This document shows positions 49,746-60,374 of a stretch of 64,000 nucleotides of DNA, piece after piece. Both the position numbers and the translations under genes were made by a program. This stretch comes from Paraglaciecola sp. L1A13 (lineage in GTDB: Bacteria; Pseudomonadota; Gammaproteobacteria; Enterobacterales; Alteromonadaceae), in assembly GCF_009796745.1 (NCBI RefSeq), contig NZ_CP047024.1:1426001-1490000 (forward strand), given 5' to 3'. The stretch's first letter is position 1, and each line of letters begins with the position of its first letter. The notes under the pieces were generated by a model, which made no database searches, had not been told where the DNA came from, and saw only the letters and a program-made list of their open reading frames with translations.

Positions 49746-50747
49746 TTACTTAACGCGCTTTAACCATCCATGTACATCGGGTGATTTGCCCCACTGAATA
49801 TCATTCAGGGCTTGGCGCAATTTAGCGGTCGTAGGGCCGGCTTCACCGTTGCCTACTGCGTACTCTTTGTCATTGTATATAAATGTGCCGACAGGGGTCA
49901 GTACCGCAGCTGTACCGGATAACGCTGCTTCGACGCCTGGTTTAGCGGCGCGTTCGAGTAGTTCAGTTACCGTTATATCTCGCTCACTGATTGTCATGCC
50001 TAAATCGGCAGCCAGAGTCAATATTGTGTTGCGCGTTACGCCGTGTAAAAAGGACGAATCAAGGCCTTTAGTGATGATTTCATTACCATCTATTAGTAAG
50101 AAGTTTGCCGCGCCTGTTTCTTGTACATCACCATTAGGGCAGAACAAGATTTGGTCAGCGTTGTAATCAACACGAGCTTTAGAAATAGGACCTAGTGCAC
50201 TGGCGTAGTTACCACCGCTTTTTATCATGCCCATATGCGGCGCACAACGCATTCCGGTTTCGTCCAACAGCAGGCGCAGAGCTTTAGCACCACCGGTGAA
50301 GTAGTCACCCACTGGCGATAACATCACGTATAACATAGATGTCAATGATGGCGCAGCAGCTTTACCAATTGAAGCTTCAGTACCAATATGAGTCGGACGA
50401 ATATACATTGAGCCTGGCGGTAAAGGGACGTCATCAGCGTATTGGGCAACAATATCCATGATCATTTTTGCCACTTGCTCTTCGTTGACTTCAGGCAAAG
50501 ATAGAAAGCGGGCACTTTGTGCAAAGCGTTTAATGTTCTGGTCCATGCGAAAGACGTGCACACTGCCATCTTCGTGTTTGAATGCTTTTAAACCTTCAAA
50601 ACAGGTACTGGAGTAATGTAGAACATGAGCACCTGGATGCAGGCTTATGCTTTGTGCTGAAACTGTTTTTGCTTCGCTCCACTGATTGTTTTCAAACGTT
50701 GCCATTGCCATTTCAGGCATGAAAACCGTACCAAATACTGCCATCAT
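49746..50747 (-). CDS. ilvE: Branched-chain amino acid aminotransferase (PLP fold IV)
   Basis: 333 residues, class IV PLP aminotransferase. MMAVFGTVFMPEMAMATFEN start, HPGAHVLHYSSTCFEGLKAF (substrate loop), FRMDQNIKRFAQSARFLSLP, GSMYIRPTHIGTE, CAPHMGMIKSGGNYASALG (candidate PLP lysine region), DQILFCPNGDVQETGAANFL and GLDSSFLHGVTRNTILTLAA. Length and the long N-terminus fit the BCAT-2-like type of Vibrio/Shewanella. It sits between hisA and hisF with a 201-bp gap upstream and 73 bp downstream, same strand; a TTGGAT-N18-TATAAA element may give it its own promoter. No histidine-synthesis role is known; HisC already supplies that aminotransferase. Confidence 0.92.
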   Translation of the reverse strand: MMAVFGTVFMPEMAMATFENNQWSEAKTVSAQSISLHPGAHVLHYSSTCFEGLKAFKHEDGSVHVFRMDQNIKRFAQSARFLSLPEVNEEQVAKMIMDIVAQYADDVPLPPGSMYIRPTHIGTEASIGKAAAPSLTSMLYVMLSPVGDYFTGGAKALRLLLDETGMRCAPHMGMIKSGGNYASALGPISKARVDYNADQILFCPNGDVQETGAANFLLIDGNEIITKGLDSSFLHGVTRNTILTLAADLGMTISERDITVTELLERAAKPGVEAALSGTAAVLTPVGTFIYNDKEYAVGNGEAGPTTAKLRQALNDIQWGKSPDVHGWLKRVK

Positions 50748-50948
50748 TATTTCCTAATTCGTGGGATCATGGTTTGCAATTAAATTAAGGATGCATCGAC
50801 CATATATCCATAAGCTGTTTATATCGCCTGATTCTTCAGTAATCCAATTATTTAATAAGCTTGCGAACAGTGCAATCACTTCAGCCCAATCTATTGTTAG
50901 GATTCGTGTCTTGTTAGCGTAACACCAGCAATACGCACTGCTGTTTAT

Positions 50949-52323
<1,375 letters not shown>

Positions 52324-52324
<1 letters not shown>

Positions 52325-53400
52325 TAGAGAGTTCCTTTACTGCTGGGAAGGGCTTCGCCGTTTTTCTGTATTGCTTGGCGTAATGCTCGGCCAAACACTT
52401 TAAATAAGCTTTCAACTTGATGATGGGCGTTGCCCTCAGAGGTTGATAAATGCAAAGACAAGCCCATCGCTTGAGCAATAGAGTAAAAGAAATGCGGCAC
52501 CATTTCGGTGGCCATTTCACCTACTGCGTCACGGCTAAATTCTGCTTCGAATTTAAGGTGCGGACGGTTAGATATATCCAAAATACACTCAGCTCGACAT
52601 TCATCCATCGGTAGTGCAAAACCGAAGCGGCCGATGCCTCGTTTATCACCTAAGGCTTTTTTCAGCGCTTCACCTAGCGCCAGCGCGGTGTCTTCAACAC
52701 TGTGGTGGTCGTCAATATGTAAATCACCGTCTACTCGTAGATTAAGTTCAAATCCGCCGTGGGTAGCGATTTGATCAAGCATATGATCAAAGAAACCTAT
52801 ACCGGTTTCAATAGTAGACTTGGCCGTAGAGTCTAAATCTACTTTAACGTATATATTGGTTTCAGATGTTTTGCGCACGACTTCAGCGATTCGGCTCGAA
52901 GCTAGCAGTTGCTTAGCGATAGCTGGCCAGTCCTTAGCTGCACGGTCATAACGAATACCTACTATGCCCATGTTTTCGGCAAGTTGAATATCAGTTTCAC
53001 GATCGCCAATCACAAATGAGCGAGTGAAATCTATTTTGCCTTGTTGCAAATAGTCTTTAACCAAACCCAATTTAGGTTTGCGGCAGCTGCAGTCATCTTC
53101 TGGAAAATGCGGGCAAATCAATACATCGTCAAAAACGATGCCTTGGGTGGCGAAAATATCCATCATTTTATCGTGGGGTAAATCGAAATCTTCTTGAGGG
53201 AAGCTGTCCGTACCTAAACCATCTTGATTTGACACCATAACCAAGCGAAAGCCGGCGTTTTGTAGTTGCGCGAGTACCGGCATGACCATAGGTTCGAAAA
53301 CCAATTTAGCTAAGGTATCTAGTTGCTTATCAATAGGCGGTTCTTCGACAAGGGTACCATCACGGTCGATAAATAAAATGGCTTGCTGATTTAGGCTCAC
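52324..53400 (-). CDS. hisB: Histidinol-phosphatase / imidazoleglycerol-phosphate dehydratase
   Basis: Bifunctional, 358 residues. N-terminal HAD phosphatase (1-~165): [13 protein letters not shown] (catalytic Asp pair), [28 protein letters not shown] with zinc Cys/His and [15 protein letters not shown]-terminal IGP dehydratase (~170-358): [37 protein letters not shown] ([10 protein letters not shown]) and [19 protein letters not shown] with metal-binding HH motifs. One base between hisC and hisB. Confidence 0.97.
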
Positions 53401-53401
53401 G

Positions 53402-54505
53402 TTAGGCCTCCTGCGTAGATGATTGGTTAGTGAAAAAATGACTGATTTCGCTCAGCAATTGTTTATTCTGCTCTGGGGTTCCCACAGTGATGCGCAAGCA
53501 GTTATCCAAATTGAGTTGTTTTGATTGATCTCGTATTAAAATGCCGCGTGTAACAAGGTGCGCCATTAATGCTGATTTGTTAGCGGTACGAAATAAAATA
53601 AAGTTGGCTTTATCGTCACCGACTAATTCTACTTCAGCATAATCATCAATGGCGCGTTTTAACTGAGTTTTTTCTTGGTTTATGACGCGCACTTGTTGTT
53701 CAAGCGTCGTTAACCCATTTTGGCTCAAAGCTTGAGCTGCAATTTGCGCTACCGGCTCTGGAATAGGATAAGGCGCAATAACCTTCATTAAAGCTTGAAT
53801 AATTGGTGCTTGAGCAAGAGTAAAGCCGCAGCGCAAACCAGCTAAAGCGAAGGCTTTAGATAAAGTACGCAAAATGGCAATATTTGGATAGTTATTGAGT
53901 TCGTCGGCCCAACTGTTCTCACGGTCAAACTCGATATACGCCTCGTCGATGACCACAATAGCGCTATCGGCAAAGTGTTCGATTACGTCCCGTAATTGGG
54001 CTTTGTCAACGGAGGTACCAGTTGGATTATTGGGTGAGCAAATAAACACCAAGTTCACTTTGCCTTTGAAGGCTTTTATGGCTTGCACATCCAGTGAAAA
54101 ATCCGCTTTTAATGGCGCGCGTTCAATTGCCACATCGCAGGTTTCTGCGCTAATCGCGTACATGCCGTAAGTTGGTGGGCATATCAACACACTGTCTTTA
54201 CCTGGGGTACAAAATGCGCGGATCAGTAACTCAATCCCTTCATCTGCCCCGCGACTAACAAGTAACTGGTCAGTTTCAATCCCTGCATATTGTGCATAAG
54301 CGTTAATTACTACTGGGGGTTGGCAATCGGGATAGCGATTAAAGCGCTGGGCATCGATATCGTAAGGATTAGCAAACGGTGATTCGTTAGCATTTAACCA
54401 TATTTGCTGGTTGTTACCTGCTCCGGAAAACAGCCGACGAGCAGATTCATAGGGTTTTAACCCTTTGATGTTTTCATTTAAAAGTAATGTGACTAAATTA
54501 CTCAC
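53402..54505 (-). CDS. hisC: Histidinol-phosphate aminotransferase
   Basis: 367 residues from GTG 54505 ([20 protein letters not shown] matches the E. coli start); a TTG at 54538 would overlap hisD by 41 bp and add 11 residues. PLP fold [70 protein letters not shown], and the PLP lysine in [17 protein letters not shown]. Converts imidazole acetol-phosphate with glutamate to histidinol phosphate. The 8-bp overlap with hisD implies coupled translation. Confidence 0.93.
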   Translation of the reverse strand: MSNLVTLLLNENIKGLKPYESARRLFSGAGNNQQIWLNANESPFANPYDIDAQRFNRYPDCQPPVVINAYAQYAGIETDQLLVSRGADEGIELLIRAFCTPGKDSVLICPPTYGMYAISAETCDVAIERAPLKADFSLDVQAIKAFKGKVNLVFICSPNNPTGTSVDKAQLRDVIEHFADSAIVVIDEAYIEFDRENSWADELNNYPNIAILRTLSKAFALAGLRCGFTLAQAPIIQALMKVIAPYPIPEPVAQIAAQALSQNGLTTLEQQVRVINQEKTQLKRAIDDYAEVELVGDDKANFILFRTANKSALMAHLVTRGILIRDQSKQLNLDNCLRITVGTPEQNKQLLSEISHFFTNQSSTQEA

Positions 54506-55814
54506 CGGTGTCTCCAGATACTGAGTTAAGTGCTTCAAGACGCAATGCTACAGCTTGTCTGTGGGCGTCTAGGCCTTCGGCTTGTGCTAAATCCATAATG
54601 GCGTTGCCAATATTTTGTAAACCTGTGGCGCTGAGTTCCTGCACTGTATAACGACGAATAAAGTCAGCGAGCCCCAAGCTTGAATAATTGCGGGCGTAAC
54701 CATAAGTGGGTAACACGTGATTAGTACCGGAGGCATAATCCCCTGCTGATTCTGGTGACCACTGCCCTACAAAAATAGAGCCTGCGTTACGCAACTTAGG
54801 CAAACACGCGCGAGCTTGTTCAACTTGAATGATTAAATGTTCTGGCGCGTACTGATTACTCACGTCAATAGCGCTATCTAATGAGTCAGTTAGAATATAA
54901 CGGCTGTGGGACATGGCTTTACGCGCAGTCTCTTGACGACTCAATGTGGCTAATTGGCGTTCGACCTCTAGCTCGGTCGCTTGAATAAGCGCTTGGCTGT
55001 CGCTAACTAAAATAGCTTGCGAGTCAGCACCGTGTTCCGCTTGTGAAAGTAAGTCCGATGCAACAAACACTGGGTTAGCTCGACCATCAGCTATCACTAA
55101 CACTTCTGAAGGGCCTGCAGGCATATCAATAGCAGGACCCGCTGGAATGCGACTCACTTGTTGTTTAGCTTCAGTAACAAAGCTATTGCCCGGACCAAAA
55201 ATTTTGTCCACTTTAGCTATTGTGTCAGTACCAAGAGCAAGCGCGGCAATGGCTTGTGCGCCACCGACTAAATAGATTTCATCGATGCCACATAAGCTGG
55301 CTGCATAGCGAATTTCCGCCGGTATGCCACCTTGCTTATTGGGCGGAGTGCACAGTACTTTTCGAGGGCAACCGGCCACTTTAGCCGTAACCCCTAACAT
55401 TAATACAGTAGAGATAAGCGGCGCACTGCCACCTGGAATATACAAACCCACAGACGCTAAAGGGGCGTGCCTCAACTCACACATGACGCCAGGCGCAGTT
55501 TCAACTTTTACATCTGTGGGCTTCTGCGCACTATGAAAAGCATGAATATTGGCGTAAGCCATATCAATTGCAGCTTTTACTTCTTCGCTGATGTCATGTT
55601 GTGCGTTAGCAAGTTCACTTGTTGCCAAGGAAAGCTCACCAAGCTCAACACCGTCAAAACGTGCTGTTAATTCACGTAATGCGTTATCACCGTTGTCGGC
55701 AACCAGCTGAATGATCTCAGCGACTGTGTTACTGAGTGCGTTGTTGTCCGCCATTGCTGGGCGGCTTAGCAATGCCTTTTGTTGACCTTGATTAAGGCTC
55801 GACCATGTTTGCAT
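54498..55814 (-). CDS. hisD: Histidinol dehydrogenase
   Basis: 438 residues from ATG 55814 (MQTWSSLNQGQQKALLSRPA); a start at 55829 adds five residues (MRRTK). NAD- and zinc-dependent four-electron oxidation of histidinol to histidine. Seen: GSAPLISTVLMLGVTAKVAG, CTPPNKQGGIPAEIRYAASL, VGGAQAIAALALG (NAD), FGPGNSFVTEAKQQVSRIP, IDMPAGPSEVLVIAD, DLLSQAEHGADSQAILVSD (zinc/His) and the C-terminal GYARNYSSLGLADFIRRYTV. Confidence 0.96.
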   Translation of the reverse strand: MQTWSSLNQGQQKALLSRPAMADNNALSNTVAEIIQLVADNGDNALRELTARFDGVELGELSLATSELANAQHDISEEVKAAIDMAYANIHAFHSAQKPTDVKVETAPGVMCELRHAPLASVGLYIPGGSAPLISTVLMLGVTAKVAGCPRKVLCTPPNKQGGIPAEIRYAASLCGIDEIYLVGGAQAIAALALGTDTIAKVDKIFGPGNSFVTEAKQQVSRIPAGPAIDMPAGPSEVLVIADGRANPVFVASDLLSQAEHGADSQAILVSDSQALIQATELEVERQLATLSRQETARKAMSHSRYILTDSLDSAIDVSNQYAPEHLIIQVEQARACLPKLRNAGSIFVGQWSPESAGDYASGTNHVLPTYGYARNYSSLGLADFIRRYTVQELSATGLQNIGNAIMDLAQAEGLDAHRQAVALRLEALNSVSGDTGE

Positions 55815-55889
55815 TTTCGTTCGTCTCACTGACCAATATTATATATTGCTACTTGTATTGAAACTGAGCTGGGTTTTTACGCCTAGCAG

Positions 55890-56789
55890 TTAACCCATCA
55901 TTTTTTCGATTGGCATCACTAAAATTGAGCTACAACCTAGGGCCTTAAGTTTTTCCATGGTTTCCCAAAATAATGTTTCCGAGCTAACCACGTGTACTGC
56001 AACCGTTTCATCACTGCCAGCAAGGGGCAATACTGTTGGGTTGCCAGAACCCGGCAATAAACTTTTTACTTGTTCAAGATACGTTTTAGGCGCATGCAAC
56101 ATGATGTATTTGCTTTCTTTTGCTTGCATGACACCATCGATGCGCGGCAAGAAGCGGCTCACGAGTTGCGCTTTGGCTTCTGGTAATTCGCCCGCGCGTT
56201 GAATCAATACTGCTTTTGATTGAAAGATTTCTTCTTCTTCTTGCAGGCCATTCGCTTCAAGGGTGGCACCAGTTGATACCAAATCACATATGGCATCTGC
56301 CACACCCGCGCGAGGAGCAACTTCAACCGAACCTGTTAGCATCACAGCTGTCGCATTGACATTGTTTTCTTTAAAGAAACGCTCTAGTAGGAAAGGGTAG
56401 GTGGTGGCCACCTTTTTGCCTTCAAGAGACTGCACACCTTGGTAGTTAAATTCGTTCGGTACAGCGATAGACAAACGGCACCCACCGTAGTCTAAGCGGC
56501 GCAGGGTTTTAAATTCGAATTTCTTGCCAGATGCTTGACGTTCAAGCATTTTTTCTTCTAATTCGTTTTCACCGATAAAGCCTAAATCAACAACGCCGTC
56601 CATAACTAAACCTGGAATGTCATCATCGCGCACGCGCAATAGGTCGATAGGGAGGTTAGTTGCGTGAGCAATTAATAAGCGGTCACGAATTTGCAGTTTA
56701 ACGCCAATGGCTTTTAATAACGCAATACTGTCGTCGCTTAAGCGACCTGATTTTTGAATTGCGATACGTAATCTGTTGCTGTCACTCAT
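55890..56789 (-). CDS. hisG: ATP phosphoribosyltransferase, long form
   Basis: 299 residues: first committed enzyme of histidine synthesis, ATP + PRPP to phosphoribosyl-ATP. Catalytic part: [63 protein letters not shown] and the PRPP loop [20 protein letters not shown]. The last ~80 residues form the regulatory ACT-like domain of the long, hexameric, histidine-inhibited form (no HisZ needed). First structural gene after the hisL attenuator. Confidence 0.97.
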   Translation of the reverse strand: MSDSNRLRIAIQKSGRLSDDSIALLKAIGVKLQIRDRLLIAHATNLPIDLLRVRDDDIPGLVMDGVVDLGFIGENELEEKMLERQASGKKFEFKTLRRLDYGGCRLSIAVPNEFNYQGVQSLEGKKVATTYPFLLERFFKENNVNATAVMLTGSVEVAPRAGVADAICDLVSTGATLEANGLQEEEEIFQSKAVLIQRAGELPEAKAQLVSRFLPRIDGVMQAKESKYIMLHAPKTYLEQVKSLLPGSGNPTVLPLAGSDETVAVHVVSSETLFWETMEKLKALGCSSILVMPIEKMMG

Positions 56790-56870
56790 AAGTTGCTCGT
56801 CCTATTGTCATTTGCGTTAAGTCATCTCGCCGATGCTCATGAACTATAATTTTTTTCAATGCCTTAAATG

Positions 56871-56899
56871 AAAAACCCCCGGAAGTTTCCTTCCGAGGG
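56871..56899 (-). terminator. his operon attenuator terminator
   Basis: Minus strand CCCTCGGAAG (56899-56890), GAAA, CTTCCGGGGG (56885-56876), then TTTTT (56875-56871). It lies between the histidine-rich leader peptide and hisG, with further GAAGG/CCTTCC complementarity upstream for alternative pairing. Confidence 0.9.
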
Positions 56900-56959
56900 C
56901 TTGCTAATCGTTACGCCACAGGAAGGAATCAATAGACCTTCCAGCACCAACCTGAAAGG

Positions 56960-57007
56960 TTATGCTATATGATGGTGATGATTTACTGGCGTAATTGAGA
57001 TAAACAT
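56960..57007 (-). CDS. hisL: his operon leader peptide HisL
   Basis: 15-residue ORF from ATG 57007 to TAA 56960: MFISITPVNHHHHIA. Four consecutive His codons (CAT CAC CAT CAT) close to the stop codon are the classical sensor of histidyl-tRNA in attenuation control. The attenuator hairpins follow within 60-90 nt and hisG starts 170 bp later. Too short for ordinary gene finders. Confidence 0.93.
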   Translation of the reverse strand: MFISITPVNHHHHIA

Positions 57008-57347
57008 TGTAATTCTTGGGCCGTGATTCGACTGAGGGCGCAAACATTAGCTAATTGGCTTGCTTAATGCAATAGTAAATCTCTAACTTTTCGCACAAAA
57101 TTGTTGCAAAGTTAAACAGGAATAAGTTACTGCTAAAAAGCCTAATTCAAATTGGCCTATTTTGGCATAGGTTGGAATAAATACTTGCACTGATTGGAAG
57201 TTTAGGTTGCGAACCGGGTAAAATGAACCAGTCAGCCAGTTAAGTATCTAACCTTAAGTGATATCCATATAAATGACTAAGCGGTAAAATGCTTATGTAG
57301 TCGATAGCCAAGATATGACGACTAACTGCATTATAAGGGAGAGACTG
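57008..57347. other. Intergenic region between divergent his operon and 57.3-kb gene
   Basis: 340 bp with the promoters of both transcription units. A minus-strand TTGCAT-N17-TAATGT upstream of hisL is a possible his promoter; nothing else recognisable. Confidence 0.45.
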
Positions 57348-57650
57348 ATGACCAGTGATCTATTGTTTTCAATACTACCTCGTGAAGGCAAAGAGCCCAT
57401 AGCGCACGATGAACTTAAAGTTAAAAAGATTGATAAAAAAGACGCACTGCGCAAAATAAATGAAGATGATGAGCCCTACCATCCGGATAAAGACGATCCA
57501 AGAGAGAAAAAACGCCAGCGTCAAAACCAAGCAAAGCACCTTGATAAACCTTCAGACGAAGAACGGATGGCAAAAGAGCAAGCAACAGAAGATAAAGCGT
57601 TGCTGAAGGAAAAGTCAGATGATCCTAAATTTATTGATATAGAGGTATAA
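57348..57650 (+). CDS. Uncharacterised charged protein
   Basis: 100 residues from ATG 57348, with AAGGGAGAG just upstream (strong ribosome-binding site); the frame is open from 57315 but the later ATG is clearly preferred. No membrane segment or signal. TSDLLFSILPREGKEP start, then a highly charged Lys/Asp/Glu body (DDEPYHPDKDDPREKKRQRQ) likely disordered, ending DDPKFIDIEV. Function unknown. Five bases before the zinc-ribbon gene, so co-transcribed. Confidence 0.8.
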   Translation: MTSDLLFSILPREGKEPIAHDELKVKKIDKKDALRKINEDDEPYHPDKDDPREKKRQRQNQAKHLDKPSDEERMAKEQATEDKALLKEKSDDPKFIDIEV

Positions 57651-57655
57651 ACGTC

Positions 57656-58105
57656 ATGGCCTCGGCTATTTGTTGGCAATGCGGGACGCATCTACCTAAA
57701 ATTATTACCCCAGTTTCGCGCCGCGAAGAATGTAGTGTGTGTCGAAGCGATATACACGCCTGTAAAATGTGCGTCTATTTTGATGCTTCTAATCGCACTG
57801 GATGCGATGAAGAGCGTGCCGAATACATAGTAGACAAAGAGCGGGCTAACTTTTGTGAGTATTATGCGTTATCCAGCAGAGCCTTTGATGATACTAAGTT
57901 GAACAAGCAGCGTCAGGCAAAAGCACAATTGGCTGCCTTATTTGGTGACGAGGCGCCTGTCGAAAAACAACCGAATAATCAGGTTATTTCAAGTTTAACC
58001 GATGAGGATAATAAAGACGGCGATACTCGAGCCGCGGATTTTCACCAACAAGAAACCCCCGCTCAGACTGCCGAGCGAAAGTTACGAGAACTTCTCAATC
58101 AGTAG
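57656..58105 (+). CDS. Cys-rich zinc-ribbon protein, uncharacterised
   Basis: 149 residues. N-terminal half has nine potential metal ligands: Cys6, Cys9 (CWQC), Cys26, Cys29 (CSVC), His34, Cys36, Cys39 (CKMC), Cys50 and Cys67, with a FCEYY end, suggesting two zinc sites. The C-terminal ~80 residues are polar, Gln/Glu/Asp-rich and probably disordered, ending in a short helix ERKLRELLNQ. Not recognised as a named protein. The pair with the charged 57.3-kb gene suggests a joint, unknown role. Confidence 0.82.
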   Translation: MASAICWQCGTHLPKIITPVSRREECSVCRSDIHACKMCVYFDASNRTGCDEERAEYIVDKERANFCEYYALSSRAFDDTKLNKQRQAKAQLAALFGDEAPVEKQPNNQVISSLTDEDNKDGDTRAADFHQQETPAQTAERKLRELLNQ

Positions 58106-58357
58106 TGAGTTGCATCGCTTTAGGAGCAAGTTCATTTCGATAAGTAAGCTGTTGTTAACCTTATATTTACAACTTATGTCCTCATCGCTTGCATACTAAA
58201 TTCTTTTAAATTAATGGCTTACGAATTTATATTGGTATTGACTGTTTATCTCGCACACAACTATTTGACAAATAACACACAGTGCCTTAACTTATGTCTT
58301 ATATAAGATATAACATTGAAATTATTTTCCCAATTCATCTACCGTAGGAATGATTGT
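58106..58357. promoter_or_regulatory. Promoter/operator region of the aldo/keto reductase operon
   Basis: TTGACA (58265-58270), 17-bp spacer, TAACTT (58288-58293), with a perfect palindrome TCTTATATAAGA at 58297-58308 where a repressor would cover the start site. Ribosome-binding site AGGAA at 58346-58350. Confidence 0.5.
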
Positions 58358-59323
58358 ATGTCACTTAGCCAGAGCAAAATGCCAAAAGTCGGATTCGGCC
58401 TTTGGAAAATTTCACAAGATATATGTGCCGATGCCGTTTACGAGGCCATAAAAGCGGGCTACCGCCACCTTGATAGCGCATGTGATTATGGTAACGAAGT
58501 ACAAGTTGGCCAAGGAATTAAGCGCGCCATAGATGAAGGTATTTGTGCTCGTGAAGACTTATGGATTACATCAAAACTATGGAATACCTATCATGCAAAA
58601 GAGCATGTACAACAAGCTATAGAGCGTTCGTTGGCGGATCTTCAACTTGATTATTTAGATCTCTATTTGATCCACTTCCCAATAGCTCAACCGTTTGTCG
58701 CTTTTGATGACCGTTATCCACCAGAGTGGATCACTGACCCAGGTGCTGAAAATCCCAAAATGGAATTAGCCCCAGTGCCGCTTTATCAAACGTGGCATGC
58801 AATGGAAGCGCTCGTTGAAAAAGGCTTAACAAAAGAAATCGGTGTGTGTAACTACAATACCGGTTTGCTAAACGATTTGATGGCTTATGCCAAAATTAAA
58901 CCCGCTATGTTGCAAGTTGAGTCACATCCTTATTTAACCCAAGAACGCCTGATGAAGTTAGCCAATCAGTATGATATTCAAGTCACTGCGTTCTCGCCTC
59001 TTGGAGCCTTGTCATACCTTGAATTAGATATGGCAGGTGCAGCTGAATCTGTGTTAGAGCAAAGTGTGGTAAAAGCAGCTGCACAGCGTCTGGGTAAAAC
59101 GCCAGCACAAGTCGTGCTTCGTTGGGGTGTACAGCGTGGCAATGCGATTATCCCTAAAACGTCTCGTCCTGAGCGATTGGCCGAGAATTTAGCCATCTTT
59201 GATTTCGAACTTTCGCAACAAGAAATGGACGATATCAATGCCCTTAATAGCAATCGTCGCTTTAATGACCCAGGCCATTTCTGTGAAGAAGCATTTAATA
59301 CTTTTTATCCAATCTACGATTAG
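58358..59323 (+). CDS. Aldo/keto reductase
   Basis: 321 residues from ATG 58358 (TAGGAATGATTGT before it). NAD(P)H-dependent TIM-barrel reductase with the catalytic tetrad in place: Asp in HLDSACDYGNE, Tyr in the same segment, Lys in LWITSKLWN and His in LYLIHFPIAQP. The C-terminal PKTSRPERLAENLAIFDFEL is the NADP adenosine-binding signature. Resembles xylose-reductase/diketogluconate-type AKRs. First gene of a five-gene unit with dioxygenase, YeiH exporter and SorAB-like sulfite dehydrogenase (gap to next gene 9 bp). Substrate unknown, perhaps an aldehyde made by the dioxygenase. Confidence 0.92.
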   Translation: MSLSQSKMPKVGFGLWKISQDICADAVYEAIKAGYRHLDSACDYGNEVQVGQGIKRAIDEGICAREDLWITSKLWNTYHAKEHVQQAIERSLADLQLDYLDLYLIHFPIAQPFVAFDDRYPPEWITDPGAENPKMELAPVPLYQTWHAMEALVEKGLTKEIGVCNYNTGLLNDLMAYAKIKPAMLQVESHPYLTQERLMKLANQYDIQVTAFSPLGALSYLELDMAGAAESVLEQSVVKAAAQRLGKTPAQVVLRWGVQRGNAIIPKTSRPERLAENLAIFDFELSQQEMDDINALNSNRRFNDPGHFCEEAFNTFYPIYD

Positions 59324-59332
59324 GGTGTAATC

Positions 59333-60322
59333 ATGCCAGTACAAGCGATTAATTATGTTGACGTACCGCATCAACTAAAAAGCGGTGATTCAGTTTTTCC
59401 TCGGGTAGTACTTAACGACGGTTCAATAAAGACGTTGGATGATTGCGCCGCCTGGATAGAACACAATAAAGCTGCCTTGGAAGTCGAACTTAAAGAGTCA
59501 GGGGCCATTTTATTCCGTGGTTTTCCGCTTAATTCGGCGGAAACGTTTGATGAGTTTTCGAATGCGTTTGGCTACCCAAATTTTACCTACAAAGAGTCGT
59601 TATCCAACGCGGTGCGTATTAACTTTACAGAGCGTGTATTTACGGCCAATGAGGCACCAAAACACGTCGAGATATTTTTGCATCATGAAATGGCGCAAAC
59701 ACCTATCTCACCTAGCAAAGTGTTCTTTTTTTGCAAAACAGCTGCCGACGAGGGCGGTGCTACACCTTTGTGTCGCTCTGATTTACTCTTCGGGGAACTT
59801 AAAGCTCGCGAACCTAAATTAGCCGAAGATTTTATTAATAAAGGTTTGAAGTACACCACGCACATGCCAAATGAAAATGATATTGCATCGGGTCAGGGGC
59901 GTAGTTGGAAGAGCACATTAAGTGTTGAAAGCCACGAAGCTGCAGAAGCAAAATTAAAAGAGTTGGGTTATAGCTGGTCATGGACTGAAGACGGAGGCTT
60001 GCGCGCTACCACGCCGGTATTACCGGCAGTCGTTACCTTAGATAATGGCAAAGAAGTGTTCTACAACCAGCTGATTGCTGCATTTATGGGCTGGAAAGGC
60101 GTACGCGAAAATCCATCCAGCGCTATTACCTTTGGAGATGGCAGTGCAATACCCGTTGAAGGGTTGCAACTCGCCACAGATTTGGCTAAAGACTACACCT
60201 TTGATCTGCCATGGCAGGACGGTGATGTAGCCTTAGTCGATAATTATATGAGCATGCACGGACGTCGCCCATACTCGGGAGAGCGTAAGCGCGAAGTACT
60301 CGTCGCTTTGGCCATGAACTAG
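59333..60322 (+). CDS. TauD/TfdA-fold 2-oxoglutarate dioxygenase, HxE type
   Basis: 329 residues of the double-stranded beta-helix Fe(II)/2OG family (PF02668-like). ESGAILFRGFPLNSAETFDE, then the iron motif FLHHEMAQTPISP with His117-x-Glu119, distal His309 in YMSMHGRRPYSGERKREV with Arg318/320 for 2OG. HxE instead of HxD is found in clavaminate-synthase-like, AsnO and SyrP-type enzymes and argues against a plain taurine dioxygenase. Same unit as the aldo/keto reductase. The downstream sulfite genes suggest a sulfonate or other sulfur-bearing substrate, unproven. Confidence 0.9.
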   Translation: MPVQAINYVDVPHQLKSGDSVFPRVVLNDGSIKTLDDCAAWIEHNKAALEVELKESGAILFRGFPLNSAETFDEFSNAFGYPNFTYKESLSNAVRINFTERVFTANEAPKHVEIFLHHEMAQTPISPSKVFFFCKTAADEGGATPLCRSDLLFGELKAREPKLAEDFINKGLKYTTHMPNENDIASGQGRSWKSTLSVESHEAAEAKLKELGYSWSWTEDGGLRATTPVLPAVVTLDNGKEVFYNQLIAAFMGWKGVRENPSSAITFGDGSAIPVEGLQLATDLAKDYTFDLPWQDGDVALVDNYMSMHGRRPYSGERKREVLVALAMN

Positions 60323-60374
60323 TCGAATAACAACACCCGAGAATAGCTCGCCTTAACGTCAGGTAGTGATAATT

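Noticed and set aside
59333..60322. Taurine dioxygenase tauD
   Set aside because: Iron motif is HxE (His117-Glu119), not the HxD of TauD, and no taurine transporter genes are near.
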